A stretch of 64,000 bases of DNA, from NCBI RefSeq assembly GCF_001418085.1, contig NZ_LIQH01000021.1, positions 124,001 to 188,000 of the forward strand. The letters run 5' to 3'. Numbering within the stretch: position 1 is the stretch's first letter; the number at the start of each line of letters is the position of its first letter. Made by a program: the position numbers and the translations under genes. The DNA is from Lacinutrix algicola (GTDB taxonomy: Bacteria; Bacteroidota; Bacteroidia; Flavobacteriales; Flavobacteriaceae). This document shows positions 52,407 to 61,105 of this stretch, in pieces. The notes under the pieces were generated by a model. That model was not told where the DNA came from. It saw only the letters and a list, made by a program, of their open reading frames with translations, and made no database searches.

Positions 52407-53363
52407 ATGAGTGAAGAACAAATAAAGAATCTAGAAACGCAATTCGAAGCACGTATTGCAAGAGACGAGAAAATCGAACCAAAAGATTGGATGCCAGAAA
52501 AATATCGTAAAACGCATATTAGGCAAATGTCGCAACACGCACATTCCGAAATTGTAGGCATGCTTCCAGAAGGAAACTGGATCACTCGTGCACCATCTTT
52601 ACGTCGTAAAGTTGCCTTATTGGCAAAAGTACAAGACGAAGCAGGACACGGATTATATTTGTATTCTGCCTGCGAAACATTAGGTGTTTCTCGCGAAGAA
52701 TTATACGAGCAACTGCACTCTGGCAAAGCAAAATACTCTTCAATATTCAATTACCCAACAGTAACTTGGGCAGATATGGGAGCCGTAGGTTGGTTAGTAG
52801 ATGGAGCAGCAATTATAAATCAAGTGCCATTATGTAATACCTCTTATGGGCCATACGCAAGAGCAATGGTTCGTGTATGTAAAGAAGAAAGTTTTCATCA
52901 GCGTCAAGGTTACGAAATCATGATAAAATTAGCTAACGGAACACCTGAGCAAAAAGAATTAGCTCAAGATGCGCTAAACCGCTGGTGGTGGCCAAGTTTA
53001 ATGATGTTAGGTCCTACGGATGCTGAGTCTATTCACACAGAGCAATCCATGAAATGGAAATTAAAGCGTAAGTCTAACGACGATTTACGTCAGCAATTTA
53101 TAGATCAAACCGTACCTCAAGCCGAATTAATCGGACTCACCATTCCGGATCCAGATTTAAAATGGAATGAAGAAAAAGGAATGTACGACTTCGGAGAAAT
53201 CGATTGGGACGAATTTTGGCAAGTAGTAAAAGGTCATGGACCAATGAATAAGGAAAGAATGAAAGCACGAGTTGGCGCATGGGAAGAAGGAGAATGGGTT
53301 CGTGATGCAGCAATGGCTTACGCAGATAAGAAACAAGAAAGAAAACAAAAACAAGCAATATAA
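52407..53363 (+). CDS. paaA: Phenylacetyl-CoA epoxidase subunit A (catalytic)
   Basis: A 318-residue diiron oxygenase subunit that forms the 1,2-epoxide of phenylacetyl-CoA. Diiron ligand blocks are visible: [16 protein letters not shown] and [13 protein letters not shown]. Further conserved blocks: [31 protein letters not shown], and [20 protein letters not shown]. Length matches the family. It follows paaE across a repeat and forms a unit with paaB, paaC and paaD. Confidence 0.97.
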   Translation: MSEEQIKNLETQFEARIARDEKIEPKDWMPEKYRKTHIRQMSQHAHSEIVGMLPEGNWITRAPSLRRKVALLAKVQDEAGHGLYLYSACETLGVSREELYEQLHSGKAKYSSIFNYPTVTWADMGAVGWLVDGAAIINQVPLCNTSYGPYARAMVRVCKEESFHQRQGYEIMIKLANGTPEQKELAQDALNRWWWPSLMMLGPTDAESIHTEQSMKWKLKRKSNDDLRQQFIDQTVPQAELIGLTIPDPDLKWNEEKGMYDFGEIDWDEFWQVVKGHGPMNKERMKARVGAWEEGEWVRDAAMAYADKKQERKQKQAI

Positions 53364-53366
53364 AAG

Positions 53367-53440
53367 TAACTTGAACTTGAACTTGAAACTGAATTTGAAA
53401 TTGAAGATTTTTCGATTTTAAGTTCAAATTCGATTTCAAA
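53367..53440. repeat. Imperfect inverted repeat between paaA and paaB
   Basis: A run of CTTGAA and TTTGAAATTGAA words is followed by TTCGATTTTAAGTTCAAATT and CGATTTCAAATT, which can pair imperfectly with it. It looks like a low-complexity hairpin; origin unclear. Confidence 0.5.
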
Positions 53441-53456
53441 TTAATTCATATAAATT

Positions 53457-53747
53457 ATGTCTGATAAAAAAAACTGGCCACTTTGGGAAGTCTTCGTAAG
53501 AAGTAAAAACGGATTAGAACATCGTCACTGCGGAAGTTTACACGCAGCAGACGAAGACATGGCTTTAGAAAATGCACGCGATGTGTACACAAGAAGAAGC
53601 GAAGGTGTTAGTATATGGGTTGTAGAATCTAAAAATATCACAGCATCAAATCCTGAGAATAATGGCGAAATGTTTGAGCCTGCTCATGATAAAGTATACC
53701 GTCATCCAACATTTTACGATTTACCAGACGAAGTAAAGCACATGTAA
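53457..53747 (+). CDS. paaB: Phenylacetyl-CoA epoxidase subunit B
   Basis: A 96-residue subunit that bridges PaaAC complexes. Family blocks are complete: WPLWEVFVRSKNGLEHRHCG, SLHAADEDMALENARDVYTR and GVSIWVVES. Length is normal. It lies 93 bp after paaA, with a low-complexity hairpin in between. Confidence 0.96.
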   Translation: MSDKKNWPLWEVFVRSKNGLEHRHCGSLHAADEDMALENARDVYTRRSEGVSIWVVESKNITASNPENNGEMFEPAHDKVYRHPTFYDLPDEVKHM

Positions 53748-53771
53748 AATTCCTGTGAAGGCAAGAATCTC
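53748..53771 (+). repeat. Degenerate GTCATTCCTG-type repeat
   Basis: ATTCCTGTGAAGGCAAGAAT resembles the CCTGCGnAGGCAGGAATC core with several mismatches. Confidence 0.5.
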
Positions 53772-53788
53772 ATAAATTGAAAATAATC

Positions 53789-53835
53789 GTCACTTCGAGT
53801 GATTCCGATTTTTTATCAGAATTGTATCGAGAAGT
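53789..53835 (+). repeat. GTCACTTCGAG-type nested palindrome, copy 1
   Basis: GTCACTTCGAG at the left pairs with CGAGAAGT at the right; inside, TTCCGAT pairs with ATCAGAA. The same element is at 54670-54716. It lies between paaB and paaC. Confidence 0.75.
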
Positions 53836-53870
53836 AATTAAATAGATATCCACTTTCGTGGGCACTTAAG

Positions 53871-54626
53871 ATGAAAAACGAAAACTTATATAACTATATA
53901 CTTAGTATAGCAGACAATAGCTTAATTCTCGGACAAAGATTAGGGGAATTAACAGGTCATGGACCAAGTCTAGAAACAGATATCGCATGCACAAATATGT
54001 CTTTAGATTTATTTGGACAAGTGAGAAGTTACTATCAATATGCAGCTAAAATTGCAGGAGATAATAGAACCGAAGATGATATTGCAATGCTTCGTAAAGA
54101 AAGAGAATATGTAAATGTATTATTGGTAGAACAACCAAATACAGATTTTGCATATACAATGGCGCGTCAGTTTTTATTCGATGTATATCATTTACTTTTT
54201 TTACAAGAATTACAGAAGAGTAAAGACTTAACATTGTCTGCAATTGCAAACAAATCCATAAAAGAAGTAAGCTATCATTTGCGTTTTTCTACAGACTGGA
54301 TAAAACGTTTAGGAGATGGTACGGAAGTAAGTCGTCAAAAAATGCAAGATGCTATAGATGGTTTATGGACGTACACAGACGAGTTATTTCATCAAACAGA
54401 AGCTGATATAGCAATGGCTCAAGAAGGAGTTGGTGTAGATGTTACTAAGCTAAAAGAAGTATATTATAATAAGGTAAATGCTGTTTTAGAAGAATCTACT
54501 TTACAAATTCCAGAATCTAAATGGTTCCAAAAAGGAGGAAAAAAAGGAGTTCATACAGAGCATTTAGGTTATTTGTTAGCAGAGCTTCAATACATGCAAA
54601 GAGCGTATCCAAATATGGAATGGTAA
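53871..54626 (+). CDS. paaC: Phenylacetyl-CoA epoxidase subunit C (structural)
   Basis: A 251-residue ferritin-like subunit that pairs with PaaA; it lacks a full diiron site. Blocks: LILGQRLGELTGHGPSLETD, IACTNMSLDLFGQVRSYYQY, NTDFAYTMARQFLFDVYHLL and STDWIKRLGDGTEVSRQKMQ. Length is normal. The upstream gap is occupied by repeat elements. Confidence 0.96.
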   Translation: MKNENLYNYILSIADNSLILGQRLGELTGHGPSLETDIACTNMSLDLFGQVRSYYQYAAKIAGDNRTEDDIAMLRKEREYVNVLLVEQPNTDFAYTMARQFLFDVYHLLFLQELQKSKDLTLSAIANKSIKEVSYHLRFSTDWIKRLGDGTEVSRQKMQDAIDGLWTYTDELFHQTEADIAMAQEGVGVDVTKLKEVYYNKVNAVLEESTLQIPESKWFQKGGKKGVHTEHLGYLLAELQYMQRAYPNMEW

Positions 54627-54629
54627 ACT

Positions 54630-54653
54630 ATTTCTGCGAAATCAGGAATCTGA
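54630..54653 (+). repeat. Degenerate GTCATTCCTG-type repeat
   Basis: ATTTCTGCGAAATCAGGAAT fits the CCTGCG...CAGGAATC core imperfectly, just after the paaC stop. Confidence 0.5.
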
Positions 54654-54669
54654 TAAATTGAAAAAAAAT

Positions 54670-54716
54670 GTCACTTCGAGTAATTCCGATAAAAAATCGG
54701 AATTGTATCGAGAAGC
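54670..54716 (+). repeat. GTCACTTCGAG-type nested palindrome, copy 2
   Basis: GTCACTTCGAG...CGAGAAGC with an inner TTCCGAT/ATCGGAA stem; the same element as at 53789-53835. Confidence 0.78.
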
Positions 54717-54751
54717 AATAAAAAAAAATTCCCGTTTTTACGGAAATAAAG

Positions 54752-55252
54752 ATGACAACAACAGAGCAAAATATAGATAAAATCTTAATTCCAATTCTGG
54801 AACAAGTTTCAGATCCTGAAATTCCTGTTTTATCAATTATGGATATGGGAGTTGTCCGTACAGCTGTTATCGAAAATAATATTGTAAAAGTTCAAATAAC
54901 ACCAACCTACAGTGGTTGTCCAGCAATGGATGTTATTGGAGACGATATTAAAGCAGCATTAAAAGTAGCAGGATATAATTCAGAAATAGATTTAATTCTT
55001 GCACCAGCTTGGACAACCGATTGGATTACGCCAAGAGGAAGAAAAGCTCTAGAAGATTATGGTATTGCTGCACCTTTAAGCGCAGAAGCAGACATAAGTG
55101 TTTTGTTAGAAGGTAAACGTTTGGTAAAGTGTACCAATTGTGGGTCTACAAACACAAAATTAGTAAGTCAATTTGGGTCGACAGCATGCAAAGCACAATT
55201 TCAGTGCGATGATTGCCAAGAACCATTTGATTATTTTAAATGCCTTAAATGA
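54752..55252 (+). CDS. paaD: Phenylacetate degradation protein PaaD (Fe-S maturation type)
   Basis: A 166-residue protein. The N-terminal MIP18/DUF59 domain shows LEQVSDPEIPVLSIMDMGVV and TPTYSGCPAMDVI; the C-terminal part has a four-Cys zinc motif (KCTNCGSTNT ... QCDDCQEPF). PaaD is thought to assist metal-cluster assembly for the epoxidase. Its place after paaC fits the family. Confidence 0.95.
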   Translation: MTTTEQNIDKILIPILEQVSDPEIPVLSIMDMGVVRTAVIENNIVKVQITPTYSGCPAMDVIGDDIKAALKVAGYNSEIDLILAPAWTTDWITPRGRKALEDYGIAAPLSAEADISVLLEGKRLVKCTNCGSTNTKLVSQFGSTACKAQFQCDDCQEPFDYFKCLK

Positions 55253-55254
55253 TC

Positions 55255-55380
55255 ATCATTGCGAGGAACGAAGCAATCTCATAATTAGATTGTCATTCAT
55301 AGGGAAGTGAAGAATCTCACAAAATAGTAGTGAGGTTATAAATTGAAAAATTTGTCATTCCGCACTAGATACGGGATTCA
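55255..55380 (+). repeat. Cluster of three palindromic repeats between paaD and paaG
   Basis: Three elements in tandem: TCATTGCGAGGAACGAAGCA (55257-55276), GTCATTCATAGGGAAGTGAA with GAATCT after it (55292-55317), and GTCATTCCGCAC...GGGATTCA (55354-55380). The first and second are relatives of the pair at 57458-57519. Confidence 0.7.
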
Positions 55381-55398
55381 GAAATAATAAAATAAGGT

Positions 55399-56184
55399 AT
55401 GAGTAATAATTCAATTCTTTTAAAAATAGAAAATAAAGTAGCATACATCACGCTTAACAGGCCTGAAGTATTTAATAGTTTCAATCGTGAAATGGCATTT
55501 TTATTACACGACACATTGGATACTTGCGAAAAAAAGGAAGAAGTGAGAGCAATCGTTCTTACAGGAAACGGAAAAGCTTTTTGTGCAGGACAAGATTTAA
55601 AAGAAGTTACAGATCCAGATTTAAATCCAGGATTTAAAAAAATATTAGAAGAGCATTATAATCCAATTATAACAAGAATAAGAAATATTAAAAAACCAGT
55701 AATCGCAGCTGTAAATGGAGTAGCAGCAGGAGCAGGTGCAAATATAGCTTTAGCTTGTGATATTGTTGTAGCGCATGAAAAAGTAAGTTTTATTCAAGCC
55801 TTTAGTTTAATTGGTTTAGTTCCAGATAGTGCAGGAACTTTCTTTTTACCAAGACTAATAGGTTTTCAAAAAGCATTAGCATTAGCGATGTTAGGTGATA
55901 AAATTGGAGCTGAAGAAGCAGAAAAAATGGGAATGATTTATAAAATGATTCCACTAGAAAGTTTTGAAGATGACGTAAATAAACTAGCTTTAAAACTAGC
56001 AAATATGCCAACCAAAGCATTAGGTATGATTAAAGAATTATTTAATCAATCTATGACAAATGATTTAGAAGCGCAATTAGCATTAGAATCAAAATTTCAA
56101 ATTGAAGCAGCACAAAGTGAAGATTATGCAGAAGGAGTTGCTGCATTTATAGAAAAGAGAAAACCAGAATTCAAAGGAAAATAA
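55399..56184 (+). CDS. paaG: Enoyl-CoA hydratase/isomerase (PaaG type)
   Basis: A 261-residue crotonase-fold enzyme. Oxyanion-hole blocks: GNGKAFCAGQDLKEV and NGVAAGAGANIALACDIVVA; LVPDSAGTFFLPRLIG is typical of the PaaG branch, which isomerises the ring 1,2-epoxide to oxepin-CoA. Position after paaD supports this over a general hydratase, though the branch is judged by motif and context only. Confidence 0.85.
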   Translation: MSNNSILLKIENKVAYITLNRPEVFNSFNREMAFLLHDTLDTCEKKEEVRAIVLTGNGKAFCAGQDLKEVTDPDLNPGFKKILEEHYNPIITRIRNIKKPVIAAVNGVAAGAGANIALACDIVVAHEKVSFIQAFSLIGLVPDSAGTFFLPRLIGFQKALALAMLGDKIGAEEAEKMGMIYKMIPLESFEDDVNKLALKLANMPTKALGMIKELFNQSMTNDLEAQLALESKFQIEAAQSEDYAEGVAAFIEKRKPEFKGK

Positions 56185-56188
56185 AAGT

Positions 56189-56233
56189 TGTCAGTTCGAA
56201 TAAAATTGCTTTTTCTGCAATTTCATATCGAGG
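56189..56233 (+). repeat. GTCAGTTCGA...ATCGAGG palindrome
   Basis: GTCAGTTCGA and TATCGAGGA at the ends with an inner ATTGC/GCAAT stem; related to the GTCACTTCGAG elements. Confidence 0.6.
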
Positions 56234-56254
56234 ATAAATAAAATAATCAGTTTT

Positions 56255-56281
56255 GTCATTCCTGCGAAAGCAGGAATCCAC
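56255..56281 (+). repeat. Palindromic repeat GTCATTCCTGCG type
   Basis: GTCATTCCTGCG, AAAG, CAGGAATCCAC; nearly identical to the copy at 52344-52370. Confidence 0.8.
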
Positions 56282-56296
56282 AATAAAAGAAAACAT

Positions 56297-57451
56297 ATGA
56301 ACGTAGGAATCATTGGAGGAGGAACAATGGGAAGTGGTATCGCGCAAGTTGCTGCAACTTCTGGTTGTAAAGTAAAATTATACGATACCAATCAAGCAGC
56401 ATTAGATAAGGCTAAAGCAGCTTTAGAAAAAATTCTAAATCGTTTAATTGAAAAAGGAAGAATAGATTCTGAAGAAAAAAATAGAATCCAATCTAACATC
56501 TCTTATGTCAATAATTTAAAAGATTTAGCAGATTCAAATCTTACTATCGAAGCTATTATTGAAAACCTAGACATCAAGAAAAAAGTGTTTTCAGAATTAG
56601 AAAGCTATGTTGCTGATGATTGTATAATTGCATCAAACACATCCAGTTTATCAATAGCATCCATTGCAGCATCACTTAATAAACCAGAACGTTGTGTTGG
56701 AATTCACTTTTTTAATCCAGCACCTTTAATGAAGTTGGTTGAGGTTATTCCAGCTATTCAAACATCAAAAGATGTGCTTGCAAAAGCAATAGAAACTATT
56801 AAAGATTGGAAAAAAGTAGTAGCAGTCGCTAAAGATACTCCAGGATTTATAGTAAACAGAGTGGCAAGACCATTTTACGGAGAGTCATTAAGAATTTACG
56901 AAGAAGGTTTAGCCGACTTTGCAACGATAGATCATAGTTTAAAATCTTTAGGTCATTTTAGAATGGGAGCATTCGAGCTTATGGATTTCATAGGAAACGA
57001 TGTTAATTACACAGTAACCGAGACAGTTTTTACAGCATTTTATTTCGATCCAAGATACAAGCCATCATTTACTCAAAAACGTTTTTCAGAAGCAGGTTAT
57101 TTAGGACGTAAATCTGGAAAAGGATTTTATGATTATTCAGAAGGAGCTATAAAACCAGAGCCAACAGAAGATCCAGCTTTGTCACAAACTATTTTCGATA
57201 GAGTTTTAGTAATGCTAATCAATGAAGCAGCAGATGCATTATTTTTAAACATAGCATCAGCAGAAGATATAGACATTGCAATGACTAAAGGTGTAAATTA
57301 TCCTAAAGGATTATTAGCTTGGGCAGACGAAAAAGGAATCGATTGGTGTGTATCAAAATTAGATGCATTGTATAACGAATATCACGAAGATAGATACCGT
57401 TGTAGTCCATTATTGCGTAAAATGAATAAAGAAAATAAAACATTTTTTTAA
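56297..57451 (+). CDS. paaH: 3-hydroxyacyl-CoA dehydrogenase (PaaH)
   Basis: A 384-residue NAD-dependent enzyme oxidising 3-hydroxyadipyl-CoA to 3-oxoadipyl-CoA. The Rossmann motif is VGIIGGGTMGSGIAQVAATS; further blocks are GIHFFNPAPLMKLVEVI, DTPGFIVNRVARPF and LMDFIGNDVNYTVTE. It is shorter than E. coli PaaH (475), which has a second C-terminal domain copy, but keeps a second HCDH-like region (LVMLINEAADALFLNI). Confidence 0.92.
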   Translation: MNVGIIGGGTMGSGIAQVAATSGCKVKLYDTNQAALDKAKAALEKILNRLIEKGRIDSEEKNRIQSNISYVNNLKDLADSNLTIEAIIENLDIKKKVFSELESYVADDCIIASNTSSLSIASIAASLNKPERCVGIHFFNPAPLMKLVEVIPAIQTSKDVLAKAIETIKDWKKVVAVAKDTPGFIVNRVARPFYGESLRIYEEGLADFATIDHSLKSLGHFRMGAFELMDFIGNDVNYTVTETVFTAFYFDPRYKPSFTQKRFSEAGYLGRKSGKGFYDYSEGAIKPEPTEDPALSQTIFDRVLVMLINEAADALFLNIASAEDIDIAMTKGVNYPKGLLAWADEKGIDWCVSKLDALYNEYHEDRYRCSPLLRKMNKENKTFF

Positions 57452-57457
57452 TAGAGA

Positions 57458-57519
57458 GTCATTCAGAGCGAAGCGAAGAATCTTATAATGAGATTGCTAC
57501 GTCCTTCGTCCTCGCAATT
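57458..57519 (+). repeat. Two facing palindromic repeats between paaH and paaI
   Basis: GTCATTCAGAGCGAAGCGAA (57458-57477) and, inverted, AGATTGCTACGTCCTTCGTC (57491-57510) with CTCGCAATT after it. They are the same types as in 55257-55317. Confidence 0.7.
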
Positions 57520-57531
57520 ACAAAACAGAAT

Positions 57532-57936
57532 ATGAAAGGCGAACAAATTCCACATAAAATGCTATCTCAAGATGCTTACAGCACTTGGTTAGGAATAGAA
57601 ATTCTAGAATGCGAAATCGGACGATGCAAAGTCGGAATGACGATTAGAAAAGAAATGCTAAATAGCATGAGGAAAGCACATGGTGGAATTAGCTACTCAT
57701 TAGCAGATACAGCTTTTGGATTTGCAGCAAACACGCATGGTAAATATGCGGTTTCTATAGAAACAAGTATTAATCATATTGAAGCATTAAACGAAGGAGA
57801 TTATATTATAGCAGAATCTGTTATTGAAAACGTAAAAAATAGATTAGGTTTTAATATTATTGAAGTAAAAAGAGGAGAAGAGTTAGTGGCGCTTTTTAAA
57901 GGAGTAGTTTACAGAACGCAAAAAGATTGGGAGTAA
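57532..57936 (+). CDS. paaI: Hydroxyphenylacetyl-CoA thioesterase (PaaI)
   Basis: A 134-residue hot-dog thioesterase. The catalytic block is AHGGISYSLADTAFGFAANT, followed by SIETSINHIEALNEGDYIIA and FNIIEVKRGEELVALFKGVV. PaaI hydrolyses dead-end CoA thioesters formed when the pathway stalls, which frees CoA. A truncated, about 80% identical (by eye) copy of its 3' end lies at 58991-59143. Confidence 0.94.
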   Translation: MKGEQIPHKMLSQDAYSTWLGIEILECEIGRCKVGMTIRKEMLNSMRKAHGGISYSLADTAFGFAANTHGKYAVSIETSINHIEALNEGDYIIAESVIENVKNRLGFNIIEVKRGEELVALFKGVVYRTQKDWE

Positions 57937-57970
57937 AATAAATATAACAAATAAAGCGTAGCGTTAAAAT

Positions 57971-58831
57971 ATGAAATGGCAAGGTAGAAGACAAAGTGGT
58001 AATGTTGAAGATCAACGCGCAAAAGGAAGTAAAGGTAAAATAGTTGCAGGTGGCGGTTTAGTAGCTGTTGTAGTTATTCTTTTGCAGCTTTTTGGTGGCG
58101 AAACAGGGCAGCAAATAGCACCATTAGTAGAACAAATAGGAAATAGCCAAACCACACAACAAGTTCAAACAAGAGTGTTAACTAATGAAGAAAAAGTCAT
58201 GGGTAATTTTATGGCGACCGTTTTAGCAGATACTGAAGATGTCTGGAACGGTATTTTTCAAGAATATAACTTAGGTGATTACAAAGAACCTAAAATGGTA
58301 TTATTTACAGATGCTGTTTCTACAGCTTGTGGTAATGCAACCTCTGCATCAGGTCCGTTTTATTGTCCTGGAGATCAAAAATTATATATGGATTTAGCTT
58401 TTTTCGATGAGCTAAAAACACGTTTTGGTGCTAAAGGAGGCGATTTCGCTATTGCTTATGTTACGGCTCACGAAGTTGGACATCACATTCAAACTATCCT
58501 TGGGACTTCTACTAAAGTAAGACAGTTACAACAGCAAACCGATGCTGTTGGAGGTAACAAATTATCTGTAGCACAAGAATTACAAGCCGATTTTTATGCA
58601 GGTGTTTGGGCACATCATAATAAAGAATATTTAGAAGCAGGAGATATTGAAGAAGCACTTAGTGCTGCAAATGCTGTTGGAGATGATACCATTCAAAAAA
58701 GATCCAGTGGAACTGCGAATTCCGATAGCTTTACACACGGTACATCTGCTCAGCGAATGGAGTGGTTTATGAAAGGGTACAATACAGGAGATATTAGAAA
58801 TGGAGATACATTTTCTGCGCTAATAAACTAA
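57971..58831 (+). CDS. Neutral zinc metallopeptidase (YpfJ/KPN_02809 family)
   Basis: A 286-residue membrane-anchored protein. A basic N-terminus and a helix (GLVAVVVILLQLFGG) are followed by the peptidase domain with the zinc motif YVTAHEVGHHIQTILG, the block SACGNATSASGPFYCPGDQK before it and ELQADFYAGVWAHH after it. The family is common but poorly characterised. Its position between paaI and paaJ is unusual; it is flanked by paaI and a paaI remnant, which points to insertion or rearrangement. Confidence 0.9.
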   Translation: MKWQGRRQSGNVEDQRAKGSKGKIVAGGGLVAVVVILLQLFGGETGQQIAPLVEQIGNSQTTQQVQTRVLTNEEKVMGNFMATVLADTEDVWNGIFQEYNLGDYKEPKMVLFTDAVSTACGNATSASGPFYCPGDQKLYMDLAFFDELKTRFGAKGGDFAIAYVTAHEVGHHIQTILGTSTKVRQLQQQTDAVGGNKLSVAQELQADFYAGVWAHHNKEYLEAGDIEEALSAANAVGDDTIQKRSSGTANSDSFTHGTSAQRMEWFMKGYNTGDIRNGDTFSALIN

Positions 58832-58990
58832 AAAAAACTTGAGAAGACGGGAATCTAATTTGTAAAATAAAAATATTAATTAGAAATAGAAGTTTCAATT
58901 TTTGACTTCAATTTCAAAAATGGAAGCATACATAGCCGTTTGTATAGCTTTGGGTTATTAGGAATTACTCAAGCAAAAAGGGCTATAAAA

Positions 58991-59143
58991 ACGTTAAGCG
59001 AAGGCGATTATATAGTTGCAGAATCAATAATAGAAACTGTAAAAAATAGATTAGGCTTCAATATTATTGAAGTAAAAAGAGGAGATGAAAGGGTTGCATT
59101 TTTTAAAGGTGTCGTTTATCGTGACCAAAAAGATTGGGAATAA
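58991..59143 (+). pseudogene. Truncated second copy of the paaI 3' end
   Basis: About 50 codons from LSEGDYIVAESIIETVKNRL through to FFKGVVYRDQKDWE and a TAA match the end of paaI, with many silent and some coding changes. The N-terminal two thirds, including the catalytic HGGI...D block, are missing. The only upstream in-frame start is a TTG at 58940 in unrelated sequence. It is a remnant, not a working thioesterase. Confidence 0.85.
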
Positions 59144-59205
59144 TTACTTCGAATAGAGAGTGAAGTAATGTTAGTGAAATATTTTAATAATTAAAAAATA
59201 AGAAA

Positions 59206-59712
59206 ATGATAAAAAAAAGTATACTATTAATTACACTCTGTATTTGTGCATTTGGATTTTCGCAACAAGATGATACTTCAAAACCTGAAGATGAAAAATT
59301 AGAACAGGCTTTATCTTTGATGTATAAGTCAGATATTGACATGGAGATAGACGAAAAAGTTTATTCAATAGTACAAGGGAATTCATATTTAACTGAAGAT
59401 CAAAAATCTGCTATCATTGGTATGGTTGTACCTTCTTCTTATGCGGATATGAAAAAAGATTTAGAAAATCAGAAGGCAAAAGCTGGTATGACAATACTAG
59501 ATAAAGGAGAAGTGACTCATGAAGATGGTAAAAAGATACTTTTTACTAAAAGTAGTCTAGAGAGAGAAGGAGAAGTATATATCATGTTCATTTATTGTAA
59601 AGAAAATGATGAAGAATCTTCAATTATGATTACTTCTTATTTTGAAAAAAATAAAGAGAATAAATATTTAGATTTAATACAAAAAGCTGCGTTTTCTGCA
59701 AAATTAAAATAA
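59206..59712 (+). CDS. Small secreted protein of unknown function
   Basis: A 168-residue protein with a signal peptide (SILLITLCICAFGFSQ). The body is charged and mostly helical, with an Asp/Glu-rich start (DDTSKPEDEKLEQALS) and a C-terminal beta-like part (EVYIMFIYCKENDEESSIMI). I do not recognise a family. It ends 2 bp before paaJ, so it is in the paa transcription unit, but a role in the pathway is not suggested by sequence. Confidence 0.65.
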   Translation: MIKKSILLITLCICAFGFSQQDDTSKPEDEKLEQALSLMYKSDIDMEIDEKVYSIVQGNSYLTEDQKSAIIGMVVPSSYADMKKDLENQKAKAGMTILDKGEVTHEDGKKILFTKSSLEREGEVYIMFIYCKENDEESSIMITSYFEKNKENKYLDLIQKAAFSAKLK

Positions 59713-59714
59713 TT

Positions 59715-60929
59715 ATGAAAGAAGCATACATAATAGACGGAATCAGGACACCAATAGGAAACTACAAAGGCACATTATCAGCTGTTCGTACAGATGATTT
59801 AGGAGCATTAGTGATTTCAGAAATTGTAAAACGTAATCCAAGTATTCCAAAAGAAGCGTATGACGATGTTATTATGGGCTGCGCCAATCAAGCAGGAGAA
59901 GACAATCGTAACGTTGCGAGAATGTCATCACTTTTAGCAGGGTTACCATTTACAGTTCCAGGAGAAACAGTAAATCGTTTATGTAGCTCAGGTTTATCAG
60001 CAATTATACACGCAAATCGTGCTATAAAAGCAGGAGATGGAGACGTGTTTATTTCTGGAGGTGTAGAGAACATGACGCGTGGACCATACGTAATGGCAAA
60101 ACCATCAACCGCATTTGGAGGCGACTCTAAAATGTACGATTCCACTTTTGGATGGCGTTTCATAAATCCTAAAATGCAAGCATTATACGGAACAGACGGT
60201 ATGGGGAATACTGCTGAAAACCTAGTCGAAAAATATAATATCTCTCGCGAAGACCAAGATAAATTCGCACTTTGGAGTCAGCAAAAAGCAACCAAAGCAC
60301 AAGAAAGCGGTCGATTAGCAAAAGAAATAGTTACTGTAGAGATTCCACAACGTAAAAAAGATCCAATACAATTTTCTAAAGACGAGTTTATAAAGCCTAC
60401 ATCTTCTTTAGAGGTTTTAGGAAAACTAAGAGCAGCCTTTAAAAAAGAAGGCGGAAGCGTAACAGCCGGAAATTCTTCAGGATTAAACGATGGAGCAGCA
60501 GCAACAATTATAGCATCAGCAGATGCAGTAAAAAAATACAACCTAAAACCATTAGCAAGAATCGTAAGTTCTGCAGTAGTTGGTGTCGAGCCAAGAATTA
60601 TGGGCATTGGTCCAGTGCAAGCATCAAATAAAGCATTAGCAAAAGCAGGTTTAACAATGGACGATATCGATATTATCGAGCTTAACGAAGCCTTTGCAGC
60701 ACAAGCTTTGGCCTGCATTCGTGCTTGGGGAATTGCGGATAACGACCCAAGAATCAATCCAAATGGTGGAGCTATTGCAATAGGTCATCCGTTGGGAGTT
60801 ACAGGAGCAAGAGTTGCACATTCGGCAGCTTTAGAGTTGCAAAATCAGAACAAAAAATACGCGTTAATTACTATGTGTATTGGCGTTGGGCAAGGTTATG
60901 CAGCGATTATCGAAAATGTGAATATTTAA
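59715..60929 (+). CDS. paaJ: 3-oxoadipyl-CoA thiolase (PaaJ)
   Basis: A 404-residue thiolase. The nucleophile Cys is in NRLCSSGLSAIIHANRA, the general-base His in GGAIAIGHPLGVTGARV and the second Cys in ITMCIGVGQGYAA. Thiolases of this place in paa operons cleave 3-oxoadipyl-CoA to succinyl-CoA and acetyl-CoA, and also act on the 3-oxo-dehydrosuberyl-CoA. Length is normal. Confidence 0.93.
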   Translation: MKEAYIIDGIRTPIGNYKGTLSAVRTDDLGALVISEIVKRNPSIPKEAYDDVIMGCANQAGEDNRNVARMSSLLAGLPFTVPGETVNRLCSSGLSAIIHANRAIKAGDGDVFISGGVENMTRGPYVMAKPSTAFGGDSKMYDSTFGWRFINPKMQALYGTDGMGNTAENLVEKYNISREDQDKFALWSQQKATKAQESGRLAKEIVTVEIPQRKKDPIQFSKDEFIKPTSSLEVLGKLRAAFKKEGGSVTAGNSSGLNDGAAATIIASADAVKKYNLKPLARIVSSAVVGVEPRIMGIGPVQASNKALAKAGLTMDDIDIIELNEAFAAQALACIRAWGIADNDPRINPNGGAIAIGHPLGVTGARVAHSAALELQNQNKKYALITMCIGVGQGYAAIIENVNI

Positions 60930-60934
60930 AATTT

Positions 60935-61023
60935 GGGCGTTACCACAAGGGTCAGGCTTTCGGCAGTCGCTTTTTTTGAGAAAAATAAAAAAGAGCTTCA
61001 ACAAATGCCTCAATCCTTAACGC
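60935..61023 (+). repeat. GGGCGTTA...TAACGC intergenic element
   Basis: About 89 bp starting GGGCGTTACCACAAGGGTCA and ending CAATCCTTAACGCG; GCGTTA and TAACGC pair at the ends. From memory it resembles an intergenic element seen in many Bacteroidota genomes. It lies between paaJ and paaZ. Confidence 0.55.
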
Positions 61024-61059
61024 GCATGCTAACTAAGATTAGTGATTAATTAAAGATTT

Positions 61060-61087
61060 GTCATTCCGTACTTAATGCGGAATCCAC
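61060..61087 (+). repeat. Palindromic repeat GTCATTCCG type
   Basis: GTCATTCCGTACTTAATGCG followed by GAATCCAC; CCGTA... pairs with ...GCGG. Same type as 55354-55380 and 603-631. Confidence 0.75.
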
Positions 61088-61105
61088 TATAAAGTAAAAA
61101 GTAAG

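Noticed and set aside
58940-59143. An independent 67-residue gene
   Set aside because: It has only a TTG start in unrelated sequence and matches just the C-terminal part of paaI, so it is a remnant.
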